The notes under the pieces were generated by a model. The model saw nothing but the letters and a program-made list of their open reading frames with translations, was not told the origin of the DNA and searched no databases. The translations under genes were made by a program, and so were the position numbers. From CAZECE01 sp964510525 (lineage in GTDB: Bacteria; Pseudomonadota; Gammaproteobacteria; Pseudomonadales; JANQJO01): a stretch of DNA of 35,949 bases. Of this stretch, positions 7,570 to 15,267 are shown one piece after another. The DNA lies in assembly GCA_964510525.1 (NCBI GenBank), contig CAZECE010000116.1, forward strand, positions 1-35,949. The letters run 5' to 3'. Each line of letters opens with the position of its first letter. Positions within the stretch are counted from its first letter, which is position 1.

Positions 7570-8490
7570 ATGAAATCACCCAAAGTTCTAGCCATTATTG
7601 AACCCAATACCGATCAACAGCCTGCACTTGAAGAAGCAATAAAACTAGCGCCAACATTAAACGCCGAAGTCATTGCCCTCCTGTGCGTTTATGACCTGGC
7701 GGCTGAGTTAGATTCCCTAATTACCGGCACCATCATCAAAAACCTCCGCATGCCCATCATAGAAAAAGCCGAGAAATGGCTGAAGGAATGCCTAAACCAA
7801 TGCGAAATCCCCACCGGCTGTACCGTCACACCACGCGTCAGTTGGAGTAAAAGCAACCAAAAAATGATTGACCATATCGACAAAGAAGACAACATCTGCT
7901 TGGTTGTCAGCACTCAGAATGAAGCCTCTAACTGGGTTGCGAACCTCCTGCATGGTCATGATTGGCAGCTGATCCATCAAAACCCCGCGGACTTATTGTT
8001 ACTCGACAAAAACTTGTTACTCAACAAAAACGCTCGCTTCCAAAATCAAAACGCCGTCATCGCCTTAGACACCCACAGCCCAGAACACAAAACCTTAAAC
8101 AATAAGATTATTACCAAAGCCAAATGCATGGCAGATCAGTATGGGCTCACCCTAACTCTTGTTCACAGTTACCCCAAACTCGAAGGCGCTGCGGTGATGG
8201 GCATCGAGCCTACCTCTGAGCTTCTTGAAGAAGCCCAGCAGGGAGTTGCCAAAGCCCACAAGGAAACCGCACTGCAATTTGCCAGCCAACACGGACTCAA
8301 CGAAAACCAAGTGCAAATTGTTGAGGGGGACCCCTGCGTCGTAGTGAGGGACGCCGTCAAAGAGTTAGATGCAAGCCTGTTGTTCTTAGGCAACCTAAGA
8401 GCCAAAGGCCTACCAGGCACCTTCTTCAACCAAAGTTTCGACAAGGCCGTTAAGGACACCCATTGCGCGCTTTGCGTGATGCGCGCTTAA
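7570..8490 (+). CDS. Tandem universal stress protein (UspE-like)
   Basis: 306 aa made of two Usp domains: about 1-150 (starting VLAIIEPNTDQQPALEEAIKLA) and about 155-306 (starting AVIALDTHSPEHK). This is the size and layout of E. coli UspE. Each half begins with a beta strand followed by a helix rich in Ala/Leu. The nucleotide-binding glycine motif expected near the end of the second domain is only partly present (FLGNLRAKGLPGTFFNQSFDKAV), so ATP binding is doubtful, as in other UspE-type proteins. It is cytoplasmic, with a likely role in stress survival. TTGGAG lies 7 bases before the ATG. Its 3' end lies in a GC-rich duplicated segment shared with the convergent sppA-like gene. Confidence 0.85.
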   Translation: MKSPKVLAIIEPNTDQQPALEEAIKLAPTLNAEVIALLCVYDLAAELDSLITGTIIKNLRMPIIEKAEKWLKECLNQCEIPTGCTVTPRVSWSKSNQKMIDHIDKEDNICLVVSTQNEASNWVANLLHGHDWQLIHQNPADLLLLDKNLLLNKNARFQNQNAVIALDTHSPEHKTLNNKIITKAKCMADQYGLTLTLVHSYPKLEGAAVMGIEPTSELLEEAQQGVAKAHKETALQFASQHGLNENQVQIVEGDPCVVVRDAVKELDASLLFLGNLRAKGLPGTFFNQSFDKAVKDTHCALCVMRA

Positions 8491-8521
8491 ATTCCCATCG
8501 CGCGCTTTTAAATACCCATCG
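8481..8521. repeat. 20/21-bp tandem duplication spanning a stop codon, with terminator-like GC arms
   Basis: GCGCGCTTAAATTCCCATCG (8481-8500) is followed by CGCGCTTTTAAATACCCATCG (8501-8521). Copy 1 contains the stop of the stress gene (8488-8490); copy 2 contains the stop of the SppA gene (8508-8510, minus strand). Read on the minus strand, both copies encode Met-Gly-Ile-stop. The two GCGCGC blocks (8481-8486, 8500-8505) can pair with a 13-base loop and are followed by TTTT, so the duplication may have produced a + strand intrinsic terminator. Confidence 0.7.
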
Positions 8522-9533
8522 AAGGCTGATTCAAGCCCAAGCTGGTGAGAATGCCTTTTGAGAGCTGTAACCCCATTTTTCGAAAAAAGGAATCCACAGG
8601 GTTTGGAGTGAAAGTGTAATTAACAACATTTTCTTCTCCAATCACTTCACGAGCCACAAATCCAGGGCTGCCTAAACCATCCACCAAGCCTAACGCCATG
8701 GCTTGTTTGCCGGTCCAAAACAGCCCTGAAAACACATCAGGATCGTCTTTCAAGCGATCGCCACGCCCTTTTTGAACGTTGGCGATGAACTCATCATGAA
8801 CGTCACTTAACAACTCTTGAAAATGTTCTTTTTGATCATCCTCAATCGGCATAAAAGGATCCAGCATGGATTTATTATCCCCAGCCGAATACACCCGACG
8901 CTCAACACCTACTTTATCCATCAGTCGAGTAAAGCCAAACCCCGGGCTGATCACCCCAATCGAACCAACGATACTGGACGCATCAGCATAAATTTCATCC
9001 GCCGCACTGGCAATAAAGTAAGCACCAGATGCACCTAAATCCGTTATGGCCGCATAGACTTTTTTCTCGGGGTATTTGGCACGTAAACGCATGACCTCAT
9101 CAAACACCATCGCTGATTGGACTGGACTGCCTCCCGGGCTATTAACGCGGACAATCAAGGCTACCGAATTATCTGCTTCAAAAGCGTCTCGAATACCGGT
9201 CACGATCGTGTCCGCGTTGGCTTCTTCATCAGCGGCGATCATGCCCGTAACATCCACCAAGCCAACATGCTTCCCAGTTTCTTTTTTAATAGTACCGGTC
9301 TGCCATTGACCGGGAGAGAACATAAAAAGGATGGCAAAAAGATAGATAAACGTCAGACTTTTGAAAAATATCCCCCAACGTCGTGAGCTTTTTTGATCAT
9401 CAAGCGATTTTTGAAGCAGTTTTTCTATCAACCGCCACTCTTTGGATGATCGAGGCCGACGATTACCGGGTCTAAACTTTCCTGGGCGTGAATCGGATTT
9501 TTCATCGCCATCCCAACGATTTTCTTCATTCAT
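8508..9533 (-). CDS. sppA: Signal peptide peptidase SppA, short (36K) type, peptidase family S49
   Basis: 341 aa. An Arg/Lys-rich N-terminal cytoplasmic segment (1-52) precedes one membrane anchor (about 55-72, FFKSLTFIYLFAILFMF). A single S49 domain follows. The Ser/Lys dyad is visible: Ser169 in DLGASGAYFIA and Lys221 in GDNKSMLDPF, 52 residues apart as in Bacillus SppA (147/199). NSPGGSP (131-137) and SIVGSIGVI are further S49 hallmarks. It should degrade leftover signal peptides in the inner membrane with the active site on the periplasmic side. The ribosome site GAGGAAAG lies about 10 bases upstream of the ATG. It is downstream of rluC on the same strand, a common neighbourhood. Confidence 0.9.
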   Translation of the reverse strand: MNEENRWDGDEKSDSRPGKFRPGNRRPRSSKEWRLIEKLLQKSLDDQKSSRRWGIFFKSLTFIYLFAILFMFSPGQWQTGTIKKETGKHVGLVDVTGMIAADEEANADTIVTGIRDAFEADNSVALIVRVNSPGGSPVQSAMVFDEVMRLRAKYPEKKVYAAITDLGASGAYFIASAADEIYADASSIVGSIGVISPGFGFTRLMDKVGVERRVYSAGDNKSMLDPFMPIEDDQKEHFQELLSDVHDEFIANVQKGRGDRLKDDPDVFSGLFWTGKQAMALGLVDGLGSPGFVAREVIGEENVVNYTFTPNPVDSFFRKMGLQLSKGILTSLGLNQPSMGI

Positions 9534-9565
9534 AACGTGACTTCTTTCCTCTTAATCAACGTAAA

Positions 9566-9597
9566 GACGCTCTATTCTACTGATGCTCTATTCTACT
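9566..9597. repeat. 16-bp tandem duplication spanning the rluC stop codon
   Basis: GACGCTCTATTCTACT (9566-9581) and GATGCTCTATTCTACT (9582-9597) differ at one base. The second copy contains the rluC stop (9588-9590, minus strand). The first copy lies in the rluC-sppA gap. Confidence 0.85.
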
Positions 9598-10658
9598 TTA
9601 GTCAGCTGACGCAAACCTGCCAACCAGGCCGCGTCTGTTGGCACATAAAAAGTCTGATACTCTGCAAAGACCGCCTCAGGTAATGTCATAGACAGGCAAT
9701 GCAACCACAATCTGGATGAGGCTTTTCCAGTTTTGACTTGATCCGTCACCGCCTCCCCCAAACCATACTTAGAATCGCCAACAATTGGAAACCCCATATG
9801 AGCAGAATGCACTCTAAGCTGATGCGTTCTGCCCGTTTTTGGTCGTGCGGACAATAAGGTATAGTCCATTCCTTGAGCATCCTGATAACGCGCCTGTACC
9901 TCAAAAAGGGTTTTGGAGGGCTTGCCTTCTTCTGACACACACACCATACGCTCACCGCTTTTTAAGATATTCCGCTTAAGGGGCGCATCAATGCATCGCA
10001 GCTTTTGAGGCCAACGACCTCTTACCAACAGCTGATACGATTTTAAAACCTCTTGCTCTCGAAGCGCCGCATGCACTGCACGCAAAAAACTTCTCTTTTT
10101 TGCAATCAACAAACAACCAGACGTATCTCGATCCAAACGATGCACCAGCTCAAAATACGACGCATCAGGCCGCCATTGTCGCACCGCTTCGATCAATCCC
10201 ATAGAGACACCACTCCCCCCATGGACCGCCCAACCGGCTGGTTTATTAAGCACCAACACTTTCTTATCTTCAAATATAAGCGAGTCGGACAATAACTGTT
10301 CGTTTTTTCTTAAAAGTGGCGCAGGCTTTTGGTCTGCTCGAGCGGTTCTAACAGGTGGCACTCGCACCTTTTGGCCTTCCTCAAGTCGGCTGTGGCACTT
10401 CACCCGCCTGCCATCAACCCGCACCTCGCCTTTACGCAGCCAGCGATAAACCAGGGTTTTTGGCACACCTTTACAGCGGGAAAACAAGTAGTTGTCAATA
10501 CGTTGACCATTACAACCAGGTTCAACTTCTAACCATTGCACGCCCTTTGCAGCTGTTTCAATTGTCGATTGGGTGCGAGGTGCTTTGTTAGGTGCTTTGT
10601 TAGCTGCTTTGTTAGCTGCTTTGTTAGCTGCCTTGTTGATTGTTTGTTTTGTATTCAA
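9588..10658 (-). CDS. rluC: 23S rRNA pseudouridine synthase RluC (RluA family)
   Basis: 356 aa, about 35 residues longer than E. coli RluC because of an N-terminal low-complexity tail of NKAA/NKAP units (8-27). After it come an S4 RNA-binding domain (about 50-105: GQRIDNYLFSRCKGVPK, YRWLRKGEVRVDGRRV) and the RluA-type catalytic domain with motif HRLDRDTSG (173-181, catalytic Asp176). A late GRTHQLRVH motif follows. It isomerises uridines 955, 2504 and 2580 (E. coli numbering) of 23S rRNA. It is divergent from rne, the classic gammaproteobacterial arrangement, which supports the RluC rather than RluA or RluD assignment. The N-terminal tail is encoded by a 12-bp tandem repeat and is probably disordered. 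Confidence 0.93.
   Translation of the reverse strand: MNTKQTINKAANKAANKAANKAPNKAPRTQSTIETAAKGVQWLEVEPGCNGQRIDNYLFSRCKGVPKTLVYRWLRKGEVRVDGRRVKCHSRLEEGQKVRVPPVRTARADQKPAPLLRKNEQLLSDSLIFEDKKVLVLNKPAGWAVHGGSGVSMGLIEAVRQWRPDASYFELVHRLDRDTSGCLLIAKKRSFLRAVHAALREQEVLKSYQLLVRGRWPQKLRCIDAPLKRNILKSGERMVCVSEEGKPSKTLFEVQARYQDAQGMDYTLLSARPKTGRTHQLRVHSAHMGFPIVGDSKYGLGEAVTDQVKTGKASSRLWLHCLSMTLPEAVFAEYQTFYVPTDAAWLAGLRQLTKVE
10579..10638 (-). repeat. 12-bp tandem repeat, five units, in rluC codons 8-27
   Basis: Units of GGTGCTTTGTTA or GCTGCTTTGTTA (+ strand) run head to tail five times, the last one diverged, encoding the NKAA/NKAP tail of RluC. Because 12 is a multiple of 3, copy number can change without a frameshift. 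Confidence 0.9.
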
Positions 10659-10734
10659 AAAAATTCCGTAAGATTCTTAGAGCGTTGATCGCGTAAATAA
10701 ATTGATGGCGTAAAGAAACAGGGTTTTGGAAACT

Positions 10735-10785
10735 CTAGCGCCTTGGAAACCTTACACGCCTTAGAAACCCTAGCGCCTTGGAAAC
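10735..10785. repeat. 17-18-bp tandem repeat, three units
   Basis: CTAGCGCCTTGGAAAC (10735-10750), a diverged copy CACGCCTTAGAAAC (10755-10768) and an exact copy CTAGCGCCTTGGAAAC (10770-10785). It lies about 75-130 bases upstream of the rluC start. Confidence 0.8.
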
Positions 10786-11180
10786 TTAGCTGCTATATTC
10801 TTTTTCCGATGATTTTGCGTGGAGTTCATTAGACTACGCTATACTTCATTGTGCAATATCTGTTAAAGATTGATTGCTGTGAGCGCAACGTTGTTTTCAA
10901 CGAGCCAGATTTTAATACATCATGTGAGTGTTGTGTTTTGAATCGCCCTCAACTGTCATGTGTCATGCGCCCCCAGACCGTATTTTCGGTTACACACATA
11001 AATTTGAACAAACTTCAAACAAAAGGAACCAGCAAACAAGCTCAAATAGTGAAACAGGAGCTTTAAAACCCAGAATTTTTAAGAACGACATACGTGCTGA
11101 TGAAAAGAAAATCAGGCCAGTACCGTTCGATGCAAGTTAACATTTATTAGGGCTTACTTATTAGAGTTAGGACGCAAACT

Positions 11181-11210
11181 AGCACTAAGATTGAAAGCAC
11201 TAAGATTGAA
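11181..11210. repeat. 15-bp perfect tandem duplication in the rne leader
   Basis: AGCACTAAGATTGAA occurs twice without interruption (11181-11195, 11196-11210). Confidence 0.9.
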
Positions 11211-11351
11211 ATAGGTTTAATAACAGGATCTTCCTCATTAGCGAGAGATCACGCAAAGCAAAGACAAAGCAAAGTAAGAGGGCTTCACTCAGTAACAAGA
11301 TTTTCTACATCAACACACCCAAGCGAGGCTATCAGATGAGCCAGAGGTTTC

Positions 11352-11432
11352 ACTGAATAGTTAAACTTAAAATAGTTGGACTGGATAGTTAGACCAAATA
11401 GTTACACTGAACAGTTAGACTGAAATAAGTTG
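11352..11432. repeat. 13-15-bp degenerate tandem array, six units, in the rne leader
   Basis: Six consecutive units with consensus near ACTGAATAGTTAG: ACTGAATAGTTAA, ACTTAAAATAGTTGG, ACTGGATAGTTAG, ACCAAATAGTTAC, ACTGAACAGTTAG, ACTGAAATAAGTTG. The array ends about 150 bases before the preferred rne start. Its divergence suggests an older array than the exact repeats nearby. Confidence 0.85.
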
Positions 11433-11580
11433 ATCGCTTTAGGGTTTGATACCGAACTTGCTACGCCATGTACTTTTTGTTTTTAAACCAACCTATTCCT
11501 TCGTTAACAAACATTCGACCGACAACAGCCTATTTCTTTTCATCCGCTTCAACCAGATAACTGATGAAGATGGATTCATT

Positions 11581-13995
11581 ATGAAAAGAATGCTAATTAA
11601 TGCCGCCCACCGCGAAGAATATCGAGTCGCTCTGATCGAAGGCAAAAAACTCTACGACATTGAAATTGAACAACGCACTCGAGAACAAAAACGATCAAAC
11701 ATTTATAAAGGACGCATTACCCGCGTCGAACCCAGCCTGGAAGCAGCCTTTGTTGATTTTGGTTCTGAACGGCACGGTTTCTTGCCGTTAAAAGAAATTT
11801 CCCGCGAATACTTTCAAAAATCCGCACAAGACCTGGATCGCCGCATTTCGATTAAAGACGCGGTCAGAGAAGGTCAACAAATCATTGTTCAGGTCGAAAA
11901 GGAAGAACGCGGTAACAAGGGCGCGGCCCTAACTACCTTTATCAGCTTAGCCGGTCGCTACTTAGTCTTAATGCCCAACAACCCCAGAGCAGGTGGCATT
12001 TCTCGTCGCATTGATGGCGATGATCGCAGCGAGCTAAAAGAAGTCCTCTCTGGATTGGACATCCCCCCTGAAATGGGCGTCATCATTCGAACCGCCGGCG
12101 TTAATCGCAATGAAGAAGAACTTCGACTGGACCTTGATTATCTAAAAAAAGTCGCCTCTGCAATTAAGGCAGCTGCTGAACAACGCAACGCACCCTTTTT
12201 GATTTACCAAGAAAGCAACATCATTCTTCGCAGCATCCGCGACTGGATGAAACCCGACATCAATGAAATCATCATCGATAACCGGCAAATGTTCGATGAC
12301 GCCCTCGAGTTCATCAAAAATGTGATGCCACATTATGAAGACCGCCTAAAACTGTTCCAAGAAAGCATCCCTCTTTTTACGTATTTTCAAATTGAAAGCC
12401 AAATTGAAAGCGCCTTTCAGCGGGAAGTGAAGCTACCTTCTGGCGGCGCCATTGTCATTGACCCAACAGAAGCCTTGGTCTCCATCGACATCAACTCGGC
12501 CCGAGCCACCAAAGGATCCGACCTCGAAGAAACCGCGTTAAACACCAACTTAGAAGCCGCCGATGAAATTGCTCGGCAATTACGGCTTCGAGACATTGGC
12601 GGTTTGATCGTGATCGACTTTATCGACATGACTCAAACCAAAAACCAGCGTGAAATCGAAAACCGAATCAAAGTAGCCATGGAGATTGACCGAGCCCGCA
12701 TTCAAATCGGTCGAATTTCTCGCTTTGGCCTGCTGGAACTGTCTCGACAACGGCTAAAACCCTCTCTCGGGGAAACCAGCGCCCACACCTGCCCCAGATG
12801 CAATGGCACAGGCACCGTCAGAGATCTGCATTCTTTTGCCCTCTCCATTGCAAGAAATATCGAAGAAGAGGCCATTAAACAAGATACAGGCGAAATCACC
12901 GCGCAACTGCCGGTTGAAGTGGCCACTTACTTACTCAACGAAAAAAGAAACACCATCTTAGACATCGAGCAACGGTACAATATTCGCGTACTGTTAATTC
13001 CTAATGCGCAATACCAGACGCCTCATTTTGAGCTCAGCCGTAAAAGATCGGAAAGCGCTCAATCTGAGCCCATTAAAAAAGGCTCAGAATCTCAAACCAT
13101 GGCGCAATTAGAGATGGCTTTAAAACAAACACAGCTAAACCAGCGCGAGAATGCGGCGGTCAATTTATCCCAACGCTCTCGTCATTATGGGCAAAAGAAC
13201 ACCAGCTCTATTGCCAAATTCAGCAGCTGGTTTGGCTCGTTGTTCAAAACAGATCAAAAACCCGTATTCAACACCCCAGAAGAATCCAGCAAACCGGCTG
13301 AAAAAAAACCAAGGAGCTCCAACAACCGAAACAGCAATTCTCGTCGGCGTTCGCAAAACCGCAACGATCGAAATCGCAACCAACAAAAACGCCCTGATCG
13401 CAACGACAATCGGGACAATCGCAGTAAAGACGACAATCGTAAAGAAGACGCTCGAAGCGATAAAGATCAAAACGCCCAATCCAAAAACAACAATCAATCG
13501 CAACGCAAAGGACGCCCCTCTGGTAATAACCGCAGCAACAATCGCGGTAACGGCCGCGGCAATCGAGGCGGCAACAGACGTCGTGGTCAACGTGGCGGTA
13601 AAGACACACAAGACCAGCAAGAAAACAGCCAACAACCAACCACATCAGCAGCAGAAATTCAGCCGGCCACCCCCGCTGAAGACGCACAGGCAAAAATGGC
13701 AAGCCCTGCAAAGGCTGAATCTGCCAAGAGCCAGTCTACCGACAGGCAGCCTGAAACCGCACCTACGACGAACCCTAAGGCTAGCTCTAATAAGGACCCT
13801 AAACCTCAGGAAACAACCAGTACTCAAGAAAAAGCCAAGCCCGTTCAAACACAGGCCCCAGAAGCCAAACAGGAAACCCCAAAACCCACAGCAACTGAGC
13901 CCGCAAAACAAAAGCAGGAACATACGCCTCCTCAACGGGCCAGCAATGATCCTCGAGTAAAGCGTGCAACGGAGCAAAGCAGCGAATCTAAATAG
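11581..13995 (+). CDS. rne: Ribonuclease E
   Basis: 805 aa from ATG 11581; the frame is open back to 11446, but homology to the RNase E N-terminus (MKRMLINAAHREEYRVALIE) begins exactly at 11581. The catalytic half aligns with E. coli without net gaps: S1 domain, metal-binding Asp303 (SIDIN) and Asp346 (IDFIDM), and Zn-link Cys404 and Cys407 (TCPRCNGTGT), all at the E. coli residue numbers. A short amphipathic segment (about 543-556, IAKFSSWFGSLFK) matches the membrane-targeting helix. The C-terminal third is disordered: first Arg/Asn-rich (RNA-binding type, about 580-690), then Ala/Pro/Lys/Gln-rich. It performs endonucleolytic mRNA decay and rRNA/tRNA maturation and scaffolds the degradosome. 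The total is shorter than the 1061 aa of E. coli, so the scaffold is reduced. Autoregulation through the long leader is likely. Confidence 0.97.
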   Translation: MKRMLINAAHREEYRVALIEGKKLYDIEIEQRTREQKRSNIYKGRITRVEPSLEAAFVDFGSERHGFLPLKEISREYFQKSAQDLDRRISIKDAVREGQQIIVQVEKEERGNKGAALTTFISLAGRYLVLMPNNPRAGGISRRIDGDDRSELKEVLSGLDIPPEMGVIIRTAGVNRNEEELRLDLDYLKKVASAIKAAAEQRNAPFLIYQESNIILRSIRDWMKPDINEIIIDNRQMFDDALEFIKNVMPHYEDRLKLFQESIPLFTYFQIESQIESAFQREVKLPSGGAIVIDPTEALVSIDINSARATKGSDLEETALNTNLEAADEIARQLRLRDIGGLIVIDFIDMTQTKNQREIENRIKVAMEIDRARIQIGRISRFGLLELSRQRLKPSLGETSAHTCPRCNGTGTVRDLHSFALSIARNIEEEAIKQDTGEITAQLPVEVATYLLNEKRNTILDIEQRYNIRVLLIPNAQYQTPHFELSRKRSESAQSEPIKKGSESQTMAQLEMALKQTQLNQRENAAVNLSQRSRHYGQKNTSSIAKFSSWFGSLFKTDQKPVFNTPEESSKPAEKKPRSSNNRNSNSRRRSQNRNDRNRNQQKRPDRNDNRDNRSKDDNRKEDARSDKDQNAQSKNNNQSQRKGRPSGNNRSNNRGNGRGNRGGNRRRGQRGGKDTQDQQENSQQPTTSAAEIQPATPAEDAQAKMASPAKAESAKSQSTDRQPETAPTTNPKASSNKDPKPQETTSTQEKAKPVQTQAPEAKQETPKPTATEPAKQKQEHTPPQRASNDPRVKRATEQSSESK

Positions 13996-14020
13996 CCTGC
14001 CTCTTGATATTTTTCCTCAC

Positions 14021-14059
14021 GCCTCCTGAGTGCCCATCCCAATCAGGCACTCAGGCGGC
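14021..14059 (+). terminator. Strong hairpin after rne, terminator-like
   Basis: CCTGAGTGCC (14025-14034) and GGCACTCAGG (14046-14055) form a perfect 10-bp stem with an 11-base loop, extended by GCC/GGC beyond one mismatch. No T-run follows directly, so it may act as an mRNA 3' end stabiliser or an imperfect terminator. It lies 25 bases after the rne stop. Confidence 0.6.
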
Positions 14060-14191
14060 TCTATGTCATTGATTTTAATACCAAAAAAATAAGAGCTTCA
14101 AACCAAGTAACGATTGACTTAAAATCAACCAATATTACTTCGACGTTATTTTTTAACGTTAATCCTGCGCACATTTTTTACCGAATACGCT

Positions 14192-14869
14192 ATGAACGCT
14201 TGCCTTAATCAAACCGCACGACACGAAAACCATGGCTTCTCAAAACTGCCGTCTCCAGACATGCGTTCACGCTCCGTTCCTCTATACCAAGGCACCACCC
14301 ATCGTCTGATCTTGTCGCCTTTTACCGAGCAAGACATCCCACACTTTGCCAAGTTAGCCAGCGACCCTAAAGTGCAAGCAACCGACATCTGTTTTGATGG
14401 CCCGATTACGGAAGTCAGAGCAAAAGAATTTATCGAGCATTATCAGCACGCATGGCAAAACCAATTCGCTTATTTTTTTGGGGTTCGTACAAAGCACACT
14501 AACGAGCTCATAGGAAGCGTTTCCCTGTGTTTTGGCGCACCCTTTGAGGGCTCTGGGCTGAAAAGAGGTGAGCTCGGCTATTGGCTGGATTCCAACCACT
14601 GGGGCCAAGGACTGATAACCGAGGCCGCAGAAGCCCTGCTAAAATTCAGCTTTTATGAATTGAATGTAAACAGAGTGCACGCACAACATCTCAGCAACAA
14701 CCCAGCGTCAGGGCGAATACTGCAGAAATTAGGCATGAAATATGAGGGTTGCTTAAGGCAGCATGTCATACGCAACACCCTTTGGTATGACATGCATCAA
14801 TATGGGATTTTAAAACAGGAGCATCAAAAGTTAGGAGACTTAAAGCTGAAAGCACTGACTTACCAATAA
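14192..14869 (+). CDS. GNAT family N-acetyltransferase (RimJ/RimL-like, Acetyltransf_3 type)
   Basis: 225 aa. The fold markers are visible: RLILSPFTEQDIPHFAKLASDP at the N-terminus of the domain, an IGSVSLCF beta strand, motif A with the acetyl-CoA pyrophosphate loop HWGQGLITEA preceded by ELGYWLDS, and motif B (LNVNRVHAQHLSNNPASGRI, then LQKLGMKYEG). This is the pattern of acetyltransferases that modify protein N-termini (RimJ/RimL), some antibiotics or small molecules; the substrate cannot be read from sequence. The first about 24 residues precede the domain, so translation might start at the internal ATG at 14261. No strong ribosome site marks either start. It lies 196 bases after rne, beyond a strong hairpin, so it is probably independently transcribed. 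Confidence 0.85.
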   Translation: MNACLNQTARHENHGFSKLPSPDMRSRSVPLYQGTTHRLILSPFTEQDIPHFAKLASDPKVQATDICFDGPITEVRAKEFIEHYQHAWQNQFAYFFGVRTKHTNELIGSVSLCFGAPFEGSGLKRGELGYWLDSNHWGQGLITEAAEALLKFSFYELNVNRVHAQHLSNNPASGRILQKLGMKYEGCLRQHVIRNTLWYDMHQYGILKQEHQKLGDLKLKALTYQ

Positions 14870-14928
14870 AACAAGTCAATTAAATCAAAATAAAGCCTTA
14901 ATCGTAAGTAAAAAGATTTGAATTCGAT

Positions 14929-15108
14929 TTATTGAGATCCAGATCCAGTTCCCGCTGTACAGGTACCAGTTGCATCGAAATTACCGATACCACCTGAATC
15001 ACCCCCAATACCAAACCCAATATTGCTGCAGCCAAGAGTGAAATCACAAGCACTTAGAAAAAAAATCATTACTAGAGGCAAAGCAACTTTACAAGTCAGT
15101 TTGATCAT
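14929..15108 (-). CDS. Small Gly/Cys-containing lipoprotein
   Basis: 59 residues from ATG 15108. The N-terminus is a lipoprotein signal: Lys at position 3, a hydrophobic core (VALPLVMIFF), and lipobox LSAC with the lipidated Cys21. The mature part is only about 39 residues, Gly/Ser/Thr-rich (FGIGGDSGGIGNF, GTGSGSQ) with two more Cys. The residue at +2 is Asp, which in E. coli would favour inner-membrane retention. AGGAG lies 7 bases before this ATG; the upstream ATG at 15114 is only one base from that site, so I prefer 15108. I do not recognise the family. It is a monocistronic minus-strand gene between two plus-strand genes. Confidence 0.7.
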   Translation of the reverse strand: MIKLTCKVALPLVMIFFLSACDFTLGCSNIGFGIGGDSGGIGNFDATGTCTAGTGSGSQ

Positions 15109-15267
15109 AGCCATTCTCCTTATTATTAGTTTTATTCGTTGTTAGCTATTCAATTTCGGTTAGTTTTTCTTAATAACCGAGCACAGTTTTTAATAAAAAA
15201 AATCTGATACACTGCTTATTAACAACTCCGATTCTAATTCACCCATCCACTTAAAAACAACTGCTTT

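Larger units (their letters stand above)
10659..11580. other. rluC-rne divergent intergenic region with long rne leader
   Basis: 922 bases with no convincing gene. Small open frames exist (for example 10851-11066) but lack coding character. The region should hold both promoters and the rne leader, which in enterobacteria is long and mediates RNase E autoregulation. A weak + strand promoter candidate is TTGCGT (10815-10820) with TATACT (10840-10845), but its spacing of 19 is poor. A small hairpin CGTTG-TTTT-CAACG lies at 10889-10902. Three unrelated tandem repeat blocks are listed separately. Confidence 0.6.

Noticed and set aside
10851..11140. Two small + strand frames in the rne leader (about 70 codons each)
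   Set aside because: Non-ATG or weak starts, no ribosome sites, atypical Cys/Arg-rich composition, and they overlap each other.
11446..11580. 45 extra N-terminal codons for RNase E
   Set aside because: RNase E homology begins at the ATG at 11581, and nothing in the upstream codons resembles the family.
13151..13960. A 269-codon + frame and several long minus frames inside the 3' part of rne
   Set aside because: They are shadows of the low-complexity Arg/Asn/Ala-rich C-terminal region of RNase E; the rne frame is continuous and has family matches.
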